Shown: positions 10,137-18,754 of the stretch, in pieces
Position numbering within the stretch: position 1 is the first letter of the stretch
Layout of the letters: each line of letters begins with the position of its first letter
NCBI GenBank assembly: GCA_049999725.1
Contig: JBNGIS010010770.1
Location: 1-20,221 of the forward strand
Direction: 5' to 3'
Source of the DNA: Haplomitrium mnioides
Taxonomy: Eukaryota > Marchantiophyta > Haplomitriopsida > Calobryales
Length of the DNA: 20,221 nt
The notes under the pieces: generated by a model
What the model was told of the DNA's origin: nothing
What the model saw: the letters and a program-made list of their open reading frames with translations, nothing else
Database searches by the model: none
Program-made: the position numbers and the translations under genes

Positions 10137-10580
10137 CTACCCCAAACTCACATTCCAAGTAAGACAATTCAAATCCATGGCTTGTCCCAACACATTGTGT
10201 CGCTTAATCTTGGCAATAGATGCAACAATAATGGGACCAGTGAAGAACCCCATTGCCCTCTCTCTCTCATTGACATTGGGCTCCAACAACTTCTCTAAGT
10301 TTACATCCCAAATAACACCAAGTCCCTTTTCCCAAAATACATAAGATGTAGGATGACTCATCAGTGTGTGCAATGCTCCACACTTACAAGCTACTATGTT
10401 GACTAACGCCAATGGTGAGCAGTCAGCATAAATTACCCTCTGAGCATGCATCCAAAATCCAAAATTTCATCCACAATAATGTCTGGTGATCTCACAATCT
10501 TGTCACAAGCTCACTTCAGCACCTCAGTAGACAACAGGTTGGTCCACCACAATCATGATTGGTGTGCTTGTGATCATGCT
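10137..10580 (-). pseudogene. Element A C5-cytosine DNA methyltransferase, C-terminal part (motifs VIII-X)
   Basis: C-terminal piece of the methyltransferase split by element B. On the minus strand it starts with 'SQAHQS' then a stop and 'WWTNL' (about 10535-10573), matching the motif VIII region of this enzyme class where a basic 'HR.R' run precedes an aromatic and 'TN'. Next is 'DEILDFG' (about 10455-10475). After a frameshift come 'GALHTLMSHP' (about 10350-10380), 'EPNVNERERAMGFFTG' (about 10236-10283), which corresponds to the 'T.RE.ARLQGFP' motif IX-X zone, and 'VLGQAMDLNCLTW' (about 10153-10193), which corresponds to motif X ('IGNAVPP'-like). It joins in reading frame to 15534-16110 when B and one target duplication are removed. 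See that entry for the function. Confidence 0.8.
10576..10580. repeat. Target-site duplication of element B, left copy
   Basis: atgct immediately left of B's left LTR. It matches ctgct at 15534-15538 in four of five bases. Five bases is the normal duplication length for Ty3/gypsy integration. Confidence 0.65.
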
Positions 10581-11000
10581 TGTTAAAAAACTCAAAGACC
10601 AAATCCAAATGAGTAGAAACTCATAGTGTACTCTAATAGAGCTTTTCAACCAAATGCTAATAAGACAAGCAACATCTAAACAACCAAAGAACCCAAGTGA
10701 TTTGAGAGGCACACTAGAATTAGAAGTGGGGCTATGAAGTCCTTTGATTTATACAAGAGAAGAAAGTGTCATCCCCTCTTCCTTCACTTACAAATCACTT
10801 TCAATTTCAACCCTAAAAGTGATCACTTACAAGTCACTTCTAATTTCAACCTTAAAAGTGACTATAGACCACTTCACTTAAAGTAACTTCAAAAGCAAGT
10901 AATCTTAAAATGATTTCAACCCTAAAAATAACCCCTACCACTTTCCTCACTCCTCTCTATTTTCTTATAAATAGGACAACATCATGCTTGTACTATTACA
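10581..11000 (-). repeat. Element B 3' LTR
   Basis: Matches 15115-15533 over its whole length. On the + strand it starts tgttaaaaaactcaaagacc and ends ctattaca. It shares the internal 38-39-bp tandem repeat, the 'aacccaagtgatttgagagg' block and the TATA region, where the right copy's tataaatag reads tataaatca. It carries several one- to few-base differences from the 5' LTR. Confidence 0.95.
10784..10861. repeat. Tandem repeat inside element B 3' LTR (two units of about 39 bp)
   Basis: Two adjacent units beginning tcacttacaa and ending ctaaaagtga (second unit cttaaaagtga). The same duplication is present in the other LTR, so it predates the insertion of B. It lies upstream of the TATA box in the element's direction and could have been an enhancer-like array in the LTR promoter. 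Confidence 0.75.
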
Positions 11001-11003
11001 TAA

Positions 11004-11015
11004 TCTTTGCCTTCT
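11004..11015 (-). other. Polypurine tract of element B, next to the pol stop codon
   Basis: The minus strand reads agaaggcaaaga, ending four bases before the 3' LTR at 11000, where plus-strand DNA priming is expected. It overlaps the stop codon of the polyprotein at 11014-11016, so the coding region runs right up to the LTR. Confidence 0.6.
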
Positions 11016-11208
11016 AATCGATGATGTCATCGTTATGACCGATAGCTTCAAATACCTGAATAGCCTTTTGAGCATTCTCAAGGTTCAAACACAACTCCCA
11101 AGTAGCATCATGAAGCGGATATCCCTTCTACAAAACTTTATATTGAACTTGAGGATGTTGCCTATGTTTGAGAACTCGTTTAGCCAAAATACGGTCCACC
11201 TCATGTTC
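11014..11208 (-). pseudogene. Chromodomain at the end of element B's integrase
   Basis: Chromodomains on chromovirus integrases bind methylated histones and steer integration. The minus strand shows 'EHEVDRILAKRVLKHR' (about 11161-11208), 'QYKVL', then a stop at 11128-11130 where Trp is expected (TGG to TAG), followed in the same frame by 'KGYPLHDATWE' (about 11095-11127) and an acidic/aliphatic helix 'NLENAQKAIQVFEAIG', ending at a stop at 11014-11016. The order beta strands, 'KGYP...ATWE', helix is the standard chromodomain plan. The single stop is the only visible break in this domain. Confidence 0.85.
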
Positions 11209-12560
11209 TTTATGATCATCAAAAACTATAGGTGGAGGAGGAATCTGAACACAATTTGGAAAAGAAGAAGGACTAGAAAAAAATGGCTTAAGTTTAGAAA
11301 CATATAATACATGATGAATCTTTATATGGAGAAGAAGATCAAGTTTGTATACAATGGAAGAAATAACTTGAGAAATAGAGAAAGTACCAATCCAAGCTTG
11401 AGATAACTTATAGACTTGAGTATCTAAAGACAAAGGAAGTTTATGAGTAGAAAACATTACTTGGTCATCTAAAATATAAGAGAAATCACAACAATATTTA
11501 TTGACATATTTTTTTGCCGATTTTAAGCAATAAGAAGATGGTTTTGGGCATCTTGCAAAGAGGAAGATAAATGAGAAAAAAAGGTAAAAAGACTTAAGCA
11601 CTGGAAAAAGAAGGAGAAAGCAAACCATCGAAAACAAGAGGATGTTGACATGAATTATTAAAGAAATGAGAAAACCAAATACTTGCTTGTTTAGAGTTGT
11701 TGTATGAAAACTCTATAGCCGACAAGAAACTATCCCAATTTGTGTGATGAACATTGATAAACACTCGAAGCATATCCTCCACAATGCAATTCGCACATTT
11801 GGTTTGCCCTTTTTTTTGAAAATAATACAATGTAGACATAGATAGTTAGGTACCCAAAAGTGTGAACAACTCTTGCCAAAACTTCCTAGTAAATTGTGGA
11901 TCTTTATCGGATATAAACACCTTTGGCATTCCATGATAATAGAAGATTGTACCAAAGTAAATCTTTGCCAATTGTGGAGCATCCATTGTATCCACCATCA
12001 GTGATAGATGAATCTATTTGCTTAGCTTATCCACAAACACCACAATGGCAATAAACCTACAAGGCATGGTTGGAAGCAAAGTGACAAGATCTTAACTTAC
12101 ATTTTCTTTATCAACAGTAGGAATTGGTAGTGGTTGAAGAAGGCCAGCTAGTTTTTGATTTGAAGCTTTATTTTGCTGATAGCTTTCACTTGAATAAATA
12201 AAACCACAAACATCTTGAGCTAGGTTTGATTACTACCAAGTGCGTTGAAGCAACTCCATAGTCTTGTCTACCCAAAGATGCCCAGAGATTGGAATATGAG
12301 GTCCTTCTTATAAACATGTCATTCAAAGCGCATCATCTTGTGGAGCATATATTTGATGGTCTTGATAGAGAATACCGTCTCGAATGGAAAAAGAATGATA
12401 CACACTATTTTTGATTCCCAAACGTGCCCTAACAAGATTAAAGAAGGCATCTTCCTATAACTTTTGTCAAAAGTCATCATCGGTTGCTTCATCAAGATAT
12501 AACTTACTAACATTTGCAACTTCCAATGTATTTAGTCGATGATCCGGTCTTTGTGACAAT
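11209..12560 (-). pseudogene. Element B integrase (broken)
   Basis: Minus-strand DDE integrase in several frames. Recognisable pieces: 'SGHLWVDKTMELLQR' (zinc-binding N-terminal region, about 12240-12290), 'PTMPCRFIAIVVFVDKLSK' (about 12025-12080), 'PKVFISDKDPQFTRKFWQEL' with the second Asp kept (about 11870-11930), and 'KKGQTKCAN' where the catalytic Glu of 'GQTE' is Lys (11798-11800). The 'FSYNN' element follows (about 11700). A C-terminal segment with 'LSQAWIGTFSI' and 'HHVLYVSKLKPF' (about 11280-11410) is the usual GPY-type region before the chromodomain. The Glu-to-Lys change alone would abolish activity. Confidence 0.88.
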
Positions 12561-13976
12561 GCATCAAAAATGGTGTGGAACCTTCTTTTTTTTGTACTCC
12601 AACTTAATATCAAAGAGGTGTAGTTGATCTTCCCATCAATGATGATGACTTGTCATATTCTCCAAGTGAATTGACTACAACAAAGGTTTGTGATCGATGC
12701 GCAGAAGTACTTGCTTTCTTAAAAGATAGTGTCTTTAAACCTTGGTAGCATAAACCATCACCAACTGCTCTCTATCCCTTGCAAAATAATTCCTCTTTGC
12801 TGCATTTAGTCAACGTGACATAAAGGCAATCTGATGAAGTCCATTCTCAAACACTTGTTGTAACACTACTCTAATAGAAAAATTAGATGCATTAAAATCA
12901 ACTATACAACATGTCTTTAGGTCATATGGTTGTAGAATTAGATGAGAAGACACCGCATCCTTGAGTTGTTGAAATGACTTTTGCTTCTTAGTTGTCTATT
13001 GAAACTTTGCCTCTTTGTCTAGCAGATTCATAAGTGGTGCAGCAACATGAGCATAGTAATGGATGAATCTTTGATAAAAACTTGCCAATCCATTGAAAGC
13101 TTGAATATTTTTTTCATCCTTTGGTGTTGGCCACTCTATAATAGCCCTAATTTTCTTTTTCTCCATCTTGATGCCATAGGTAAATCACATCTTCCTTCCA
13201 AAACTCACACTTGGACTTCTTGCAATAAAACTTCCAATTGCGTAGTCTTTGTAGTACTTCGTTGAGATGAGCATGATGCTTAACTTCACTTTTACCAAAG
13301 ATAAAGATGTTGCATAATAAAACCACACTGACTTATCCAATAACCGATCAAAAACTTGATGCATTTGATCTATGAATATCGTCGAAGCATTAATAAGACC
13401 AAATATAAGAACTTTCCACTCAAAACGCCTATATATTGTTCAAAAAACTATCTTTGGCATATAACTTAGCTTGATAGGAATTTGCCAATAGCCACTTCCA
13501 AGATCCAACTTAGAAAAGAATTGAATACCACTCAATTAATCCAACAGATCATCAATGCGAGGTAGAGAATAGGTATTCTTCACTGTTTGATTGTTCAAGC
13601 CTCAATAATTTGTACAAAGATGAAATCCACCATCTTTCTTTGGTACAAAGAATACCGGAGCTCACTAAAGCAAAGTACTATGTTGAATGAAATTCTTCTC
13701 AAGAAGATTTGTTAAGGTGTTTCAAAGCTCCTCTAATTTTTGTGGTGATAACCGCTATATAGGTCGATTATGAGGAGTACTTCTTAGTAGCAACTCAATC
13801 AAAAATAGCACTCCTTGATCATTTGGTAATCCTTTTGGAAAATCCTTCAGAAACACATCCGCAAACTCCTTCAAAATATCATGTATCATTGAGGTAGGCA
13901 CACTTTTTCCTCCCTCTTTCCTCAAGTCCATGATGGGCTTGATCCAAATAGCAAAGATAGGCAACTCTTGCTCCAA
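12561..13976 (-). pseudogene. Element B reverse transcriptase and RNase H (broken)
   Basis: Minus-strand RT begins near 13976 with 'EFADVFLKDFPKGLP' (about 13820-13870), then 'HNRPI', 'APVFFVPKKDGGFHLCTNY' (about 13605-13665), 'FFSKLDLGSGYWQIPIK' with the first catalytic Asp kept (about 13465-13520), and after a frame change 'LLCNIFIFGKSE' at about 13270-13310, where 'YxDDIL' is expected; both Asp residues are gone. 'FNGLASFYQRFI' (about 13060-13105) is the end of RT. RNase H follows with 'FARDREQLVMVYATKVWRHYL'-type sequence, in which Trp is a stop (about 12720-12785), and 'LRIDHKPLL' (about 12675-12705). Order and spacing match other plant chromoviruses. Confidence 0.9.
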
Positions 13977-14159
13977 TGAATTAATATACTAAATTGATTT
14001 AGGTTTCTTCACCAATGGTGTTGAACACCAAAAAAAAATGTCTTACCTTGTAACATAACTTGAATTTGTCACTTTGTCCAATCAAATTGAACAGATCAAT
14101 CTTCAAGCGAAAGCAACTCTAAAATGATGTCATATTGTACATGTGCAATAACAAAGTGC

Positions 14160-14404
14160 ATAGATTCCATGTACTCTTCTCCAAATCTTAGAAGGAATGG
14201 CTTTTAAGAGCAAAACACATCATGCTTTTGGCCATTGGCCATAGTCACAACACTCTCCTTGATAAGCCTAAATTTTGATTGGATTATCTTAGCAAAACGT
14301 AGTGACATAAATTTTTCAAAACACCTGCTATCCACCAACATTTTACAAGAGTGATCTTCAATCATACCGTCAAGATAGAACAAGGTACTTTGAATTCTTA
14401 TCAA
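14160..14404 (-). pseudogene. Element B protease (broken)
   Basis: Retropepsin-like aspartic protease that would cut the polyprotein. The minus strand shows 'FYLDGMIEDHSCKMLVDSRC' (about 14318-14377), where the active site D-S-G has become D-S-R, then 'KFMSLRFAKI' and 'VVTMANGQKHDV' (about 14210-14245), a typical second half of plant gypsy proteases. A stop follows at 14204. The lost Gly next to the catalytic Asp suggests inactivity. Confidence 0.8.
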
Positions 14405-15073
14405 AATTTTAATTCCATTAGAGCTTGTGAAGTTCTGAGTATGTCATTCGATTGGTTGAGGATGGGACCTAGCTTTTGTAGCAATCGATCTGCTAAGTGC
14501 ATTGCTTCTTCTTATTGAGTAGGCTCTCTCATTGTAACCTTCATGCTTTTGCAATGCTTCAATCCCCAAACAAAGCGGTCTAGTGCTTCTTCTTCTCTTA
14601 TATCAAGAATTTGCGTAATTGTATCATTAAAATGTGTAGCATAGCTTGTCACTGTATCAAGTTGCTTCAACTCAACCAATCAATCTCTTGTTACTTTTGA
14701 AGCATTTACAACTCTAATCTTGAAATCATCGCTTCTTTGAATTCACACAAAGAAACAATATGAGCAACAAATTCATGTTGTGCTTATTCTATTTGATATC
14801 TCCACCAAGTATTTGCAACTCTTTCTAATTGAATAGAATTCATCAACCAAATTCTCTAATGTTTGTAGCTTCAAAATATTGCTCACAATTAAATATGAAG
14901 TTATCAGATGCACCACAAATAATCTTTCCATTATATGCTTTTGGCATCAGAAATTGTCCATAACTCTTTTCTTATCAAAAATTTGCTCTTTCTGTCATTC
15001 CCACTTCTAAAAAATGTGAAAGATGTTCAAGTTGTTGTTCCATCGCTTGAACCATCGCCTCTTGATTCTCCAT
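14405..15073 (-). pseudogene. Element B gag (broken)
   Basis: Capsid protein. The minus strand starts with ATG at 15071-15073, giving 'MENQEAMVQAMEQQLEHLSH', a charged, probably coiled-coil start 28 bases after the primer-binding site. 'FLMPKAYNGK', 'CEQYFEAT' and 'DRFVWGLKHCKSMKVTM'-like pieces (about 14520-14600) follow the usual plant Ty3/gypsy gag core (sets 'F.G....F...E.YF', 'RF..GL'). I see no zinc knuckle. Several stops and frameshifts interrupt it. Confidence 0.8.
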
Positions 15074-15100
15074 GTAACTCACCACCAAAAAAAGAACCAT

Positions 15101-15114
15101 AGCTCTCATGCCAA
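15101..15114 (-). other. Primer-binding site of element B (tRNA-iMet type)
   Basis: The minus strand reads ttggcatgagagct immediately after the end of the 5' LTR. It resembles the common plant initiator-Met tRNA site TGGTATCAGAGC with two or three differences. It primes minus-strand DNA synthesis. Confidence 0.7.
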
Positions 15115-15280
15115 TGTAAAAGAGCTCAAAGACCAAATACAAATGAGTAAGAACTCATAGTGAACTCTAATAGAGTTCTTCAACCAAATGCCAATAAGGC
15201 AAGCAAAAGCCCAGCAACCAAAGAACCCAAGTGATTTGAGAGGCACACCAGAATGAAGACTAAGGCTTTGAAATGCTTCT

Positions 15281-15287
15281 ATTTATA
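15281..15287 (-). promoter_or_regulatory. TATA box of element B 5' LTR
   Basis: The minus strand reads TATAAAT within ttgtataaatag, about 165 bases before the end of the LTR. The corresponding LTR at window positions 1-202 has the same box in the same context, which supports it as the LTR promoter. Confidence 0.55.
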
Positions 15288-15317
15288 CAAGAGAAGAAGG
15301 TGTCATCCCCATTTCTT

Positions 15318-15394
15318 TCACTTACAAGTCACTTCCAATTCAATCCTAAAAGTGATCACTTACAAGTCACTTCTAATTTCAACCCTAAAAGTGA
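15318..15394. repeat. Tandem repeat inside element B 5' LTR (two units of about 38 bp)
   Basis: Units at 15318-15355 and 15356-15394, both beginning tcacttacaagtcacttc and ending ctaaaagtga. Same structure as 10784-10861. Confidence 0.8.
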
Positions 15395-15533
15395 CCATAT
15401 ACCACTTCACTTAAAGTAACTTCAAAAGCAAGTTATCTTAAAGTGATTTCAACCCTAAAAATGGACCCTACCACTTCTTTTAATCCTCTTTATTTTCTTA
15501 TAAATAGCAAAACATCAAGCTTCTACTATTACA

Positions 15534-15538
15534 CTGCT
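15534..15538. repeat. Target-site duplication of element B, right copy
   Basis: ctgct, directly after the right LTR. It pairs with atgct at 10576-10580 with one mismatch. Confidence 0.65.
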
Positions 15539-16110
15539 TGTGCTACATCCAACAACATGGCAAGTCCAATCCAAGAGCGTATGTGATAAAAACTCTCCAC
15601 AATACATTGGCAGGTATCTTCTAGTATAGCCATATTCTCATAGATATATGCAGGAGATGGTGCTTGATGGAGATGGGAAATGACGTATGATCCTCCAACA
15701 TCTTCCCAAAAATGTTTGAGCAAAGGTCTTGCAATGTTGGGCCCAAACCAATCTTTGATTGGCCATGACATGGACATCGTGTAGTCAAAAAGTCAATAGG
15801 CCCTACCTTCAACTAAGTAGTCCACCCCCATCAATAAGATGTTGGTAAGAAATTCATGCACATAACCTCACACAATACTAATTGAAAGCAATCATAGATA
15901 TTGCTCAACCATCATCGCCACATGCCTCAAGGAGATTCTGTGGGTGATCTCACCCTTCTCTACATACAAATATCGCCAAACTAGAATCCCTACTTAGAGC
16001 CTAATAGCTAGCCATGTACTAATGCCTCCAAACAACTCTAACAAACAAGTACCATCAACAAGATACTACCATAAAGTCAGCATAATATCTAATGGTGAAA
16101 GACTCACAAG
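15534..16110 (-). pseudogene. Element A C5-cytosine DNA methyltransferase, N-terminal part (motifs I-VI)
   Basis: C5-methyltransferases move a methyl group from S-adenosylmethionine to cytosine in DNA. Minus-strand motifs in the expected order: motif I 'LLELFGGIS' (16018-16044), matching F-x-G-x-G with the last Gly changed to Ser; motif II-like 'YLYVEKGE' (about 15949-15972), with an acidic residue after a hydrophobic strand; motif IV 'GPIDFL...CPCHGQSKIGLG' (about 15740-15803), with the catalytic Cys of the Pro-Cys pair kept at 15768-15770 and 'DLCSNIF' where 'D.RS.LF' is usual; and motif VI 'PAYIYENMA' (15628-15654) in place of ENV. Motif IV lies in a different frame from I and VI, so two compensating shifts are present. 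The rest is at 10137-10580. With element B removed the domain is about 340 codons, normal for this family. It lies between protease and RT inside one polyprotein. The copy is inactive. Confidence 0.85.
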
Positions 16111-16371
16111 TCCGAGTGTGACATAACCATCCAATGCATGACGTGATGTAAATGCATCCTACCAAGCATCCTCAACCAATCTAGATGCATATAACTACGA
16201 CAACCTCTCTTTACTTCTACTAATAGAAATCACCTCACCTAACAACGATGATGGCCTCGCAAACTCTGAAGATGCCTCATCAATGGAAGGAATGGAAGAT
16301 GCATGTGCATTCCCTTCCAACAAGTATTAGTAGTCGGTGATCGTCTCATAAAATACCAACAACGCCATAGG
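16111..16371 (-). other. Element A spacer between protease and methyltransferase
   Basis: Ser/Ala/Glu-rich minus-strand coding remnant ('HASSIPSIDEASSEFARP' at about 16250-16305) with stops. Low complexity suggests a flexible linker. No domain recognised. Confidence 0.4.
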
Positions 16372-16765
16372 CTATGATAGTGGACTTCCAACTAGTCCAC
16401 TGAATTTGACATGCAACCTGGTCACTTGTGCCTCTCCAGATTGCCATCTAGGCCGATAAAACACTGACTTGTCCCAAAAATCAATGGTGAACCCCATGAG
16501 ATATAGCACCGTACATCTCACCAGAACATTATAAGACTCAGTCTTAGTGAGTATGGCTTGAGCACTCACATATGAGCTATCTGTAAGATGATCAACTTGC
16601 ACTCTAAGCTCGATCTCTCCACGTGTGATGTGCTATGTGGATGAAGATCCTCCCAATGAAGTTTAGATAAGAGCAAATCTCCACATCCCTTAGCCTCAAT
16701 CCCAATCCTTGCAAAGTTGACTTGCCTAACATCAAAGGTTGTGCACATGTATCACTGTACTCTGG
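16372..16765 (-). pseudogene. Element A protease (broken)
   Basis: Retropepsin-type aspartic protease. On the minus strand 'SDTCAQPLMLGKS' spans about 16718-16756. The D-T-C-A at 16742-16753 stands where D-T-G-A is expected, and the following 'QPLMLGKS..QGLGL' fits the helix after the active site. After frame changes the second half reads 'VDHLTDSSYVSAQAILT' and 'YNVLVRCTVLYLMGFTIDFW' (about 16460-16530), similar to the end of a retropepsin where a 'G.D' pair normally lies. The changed Gly predicts loss of function. Confidence 0.75.
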
Positions 16766-17445
16766 CTAGCTTGTACACCACATTTTAAGGACCAACAAGT
16801 CGGAAAACACCACTCTGATTATCGATAGACACCACACTGGGTCTGAATCTGGTCCTCTTAAATGATGCTCAAGCTGATAACTCCATCAACTAGGCCTCAA
16901 TAACATGCCATATGTCACCTCCAGATGTAGAGGCACCTGCTTTAGCTACTCTACTCATAGGTCTCACCTCCATACTGGAAGTAGCATCTTGAGTCTCCTC
17001 AGTTAATGTGGCGACCAACTTGAACACTTCAATTGGTGTGACTTCTCTAGTCAACACATCTATAGCTGAAAACAAGGGTTTTTGCACCACTAACTTAATT
17101 ATCTCCATAGTTGAAGACATGCTCCCCTCCACTTTGGCTGATCTTTCCAAATCTCTAGAAGTCTGAGTCGGATGCATGAAAGCAGTCCTCACCAAATTTG
17201 TCAACTGAAATGACTGTCAAAGCTTTACTTGGCAGTGAGCATCCCCCTTTTGAGGATGCGACTTCATCATTGCTTCCTTATACTCAAGAGCTTGTTGGTT
17301 GCTTTGGTATTTGCCTCAAACACATCAATGTGGGATGTCCTACATATTAAAATCCCATGTCAACTAATCCTCCATCAGCTTTACATGAAGTAGAGGCTTT
17401 AGCTCCAAAGTTAGTCCTCGGTTGTGTTGTTGTCATGGCAGCTAA
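16766..17445 (-). other. Element A spacer between gag zinc knuckle and protease
   Basis: Minus-strand coding remnant of about 225 codons, with an open stretch at 16890-17204 rich in Glu, Thr, Ser and Val ('PLFSAIDVLTREVTPIEVFK'). I recognise no domain. It makes the gag-to-protease distance longer than in element B. Confidence 0.4.
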
Positions 17446-18700
17446 CTAATTCTCCAATTGTACAATACTAGTACCCTTTGGGTTGATAGTAGCGGCTCGA
17501 GCATTGACTCTAGCTCTCCAAGCTGGTGATGCTCCTCGGTCACGACCACCTCGCTTACTTATGCCTTGCTCACATGTGCAAGCTTTTCCTCGTCGCAACT
17601 CCTGATGAAGCAAAAAACATCCATCATTGGTATGATCCATGACTCCATAGTGGTCACAGTGTCACTGGCCAGTTGCATATGCATCTCCAAAATGCGCTGC
17701 TCATGGCTTCTTTTCCTCTGAACATAGCTTTTGCAAATCATCTCCACCACATATCCAACAACTTGACTGATGACTTGCATGAAATGGCGATGCCTCATGT
17801 CCTCCAGCCTTCTAGCCCTTCAGTGGCACAGACTGTGATGTAAATATGGCTAGAGATGTAGATTTTGGCACTTCCTTCTAAAAACCAACAGTGACTACTC
17901 TTTCATTCACCAGGTTGAGCTCAATACGTTATGACAGTGTAAACACAATGGCTAGAGTGGGTTAGAATCCCTAAGAAGGGTGGCATCTCTCACTCTCATC
18001 AAATCCCTATCAAGAATGGCATACCAGAGCTGGATAGCTTGAGCCTTTGTCACCCTCTTTGTGACATTGATGAGCATTCTCATCCTAGTGTAGGTTTTCC
18101 TCAAGCTCTCTCTAGTCTTGCGCTAGAACTCTTGCAAACTCTTCATCTTATCTGTCCTCATGCTTTGGTAATTTTGTCTCAAAAGCTAAAAAAAATCAAC
18201 CACATGGTTAGACAATGGGATCTCTCCACTCTCTACTGCAGTGACTAGAACCGGTGAACTGAAAACTCCTCCTGCCCTTGAAGCACTAAGGTTGTGGCTA
18301 GTGCCACTAGAGGATGCAATATGGGTTGTAGGGTAATGGGCACTTGCCCTTCCACCATAGGTAATGGAGATGTAACTAGGTGACCAATACTATCTATACT
18401 CCTCAATCTCTGTTAAATGAGCACGCCAAAATTCATGGTAATCGTCCATGGGCAGCATTTCTAAATGTTGAAACAAACCTTTCCATACCATGAAAGGTGT
18501 AAAGAGAGCAGAATTCGACAATGTTTGCAGGTCACACCAAGCGTCAAACTCTTGGATGAAGTCATCCAGATCAATAGTGCCTACTGCACCAAAGAATCTC
18601 CTTAACTCTTTTGTGGCCCCATACATTGCATCCATATCCTACGACAACAAGGAATGTACTTGAGTGCTAGAAAGTGTTTCCTCCTTTTTGTCTAATGTGT
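17446..18700 (-). pseudogene. Element A gag with CCHC zinc knuckle (broken)
   Basis: Capsid/nucleocapsid protein that packages element RNA. The minus strand shows 'FFGAVGTIDLDDFIQEFDAW' and 'FTPFMVWKGLFQHLEMLPMD' (about 18445-18600), a gag capsid N-terminal pattern; then 'NYQSMRTDKMKSLQEF' (about 18130-18190) and 'ESLRKTYTRMRMLI' (about 18070-18120), the 'R.....F.....E....Y..R...L' core. The knuckle is at 17617-17658: C-D-H-Y-G-V-M-D-H-T-N-D-G-C, i.e. C-x2-[C]-x4-H-x4-C with the second Cys changed to Tyr. The start codon is uncertain; the first convincing sequence begins just below 18640. Frames change several times. Confidence 0.8.
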
Positions 18701-18741
18701 GGTCACTTGCTAGTTGCTAAGTCGTTCTTACTACAAGTCAA

Positions 18742-18754
18742 AACAAGATGCCAA
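18742..18754 (-). other. Putative primer-binding site of element A
   Basis: The minus strand reads tggcatcttgttt just after a tttcaca end, in the same arrangement as element B (ttttaca then ttggcatgagagct). Only the first bases resemble the initiator-Met tRNA site, so the assignment depends mainly on position about 100 bases upstream of gag. Confidence 0.4.

Larger units (their letters stand above)
10581..15533 (-). mobile_element. Element B: structurally complete but dead Ty3/gypsy chromovirus, nested in element A
   Basis: A full-length LTR retrotransposon of 4953 bp on the minus strand: 5' LTR (15115-15533), primer-binding site, gag, protease, RT, RNase H, integrase, chromodomain, polypurine tract, 3' LTR (10581-11000). 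Both LTRs begin and end with TGT...ACA and are flanked by a near-perfect 5-bp target duplication. The C-terminal chromodomain places it among chromoviruses. The two LTRs have many substitutions and small length differences, so the insertion is old. Inside, the catalytic residues of RT and integrase are lost and stops and frameshifts are frequent. It sits in coding sequence of element A, so A was already present when B landed. Confidence 0.95.
15115..15533 (-). repeat. Element B 5' LTR
   Basis: On the + strand it starts tgtaaaagagctcaaagacc and ends ctattaca. It is the partner of 10581-11000. In the element's direction it contains the 38-39-bp tandem repeat, then a TATA box, then the R-U5 region, and ends next to the primer-binding site, which fixes it as the 5' copy. 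Confidence 0.95.
6601..18754 (-). mobile_element. Element A: decayed Ty3/gypsy element carrying a DNA methyltransferase and a PHD finger
   Basis: Minus-strand LTR retrotransposon, interrupted by element B (10581-15533). With B removed, the internal region is about 7.2 kb. Domain order from high to low coordinates is: primer-binding site about 18742; gag and zinc knuckle about 18640-17450; a large spacer; protease about 16760-16372; C5-methyltransferase about 16110-10137 (split by B); RT about 9840-8790; RNase H about 8790-8400; integrase about 8390-6911; PHD finger 6910-6771. RT before integrase places it in Ty3/gypsy. The coding sequence crosses many frames and contains numerous stops. Several catalytic residues are changed: protease DTGA to DTCA, RT YxDD to YIND, and the second integrase Asp to His. 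No matching pair of LTRs could be identified, so the outer limits are approximate. Confidence 0.88.

Noticed and set aside
10524-10712. Open frame on the minus strand resembling the one at 64-288
   Set aside because: The similarity is between LTR sequences; the frame crosses the LTR edge at 10581 and is not a gene.
10984-11307. 107-codon open frame on the + strand
   Set aside because: It is the reverse strand of element B's chromodomain and integrase end.
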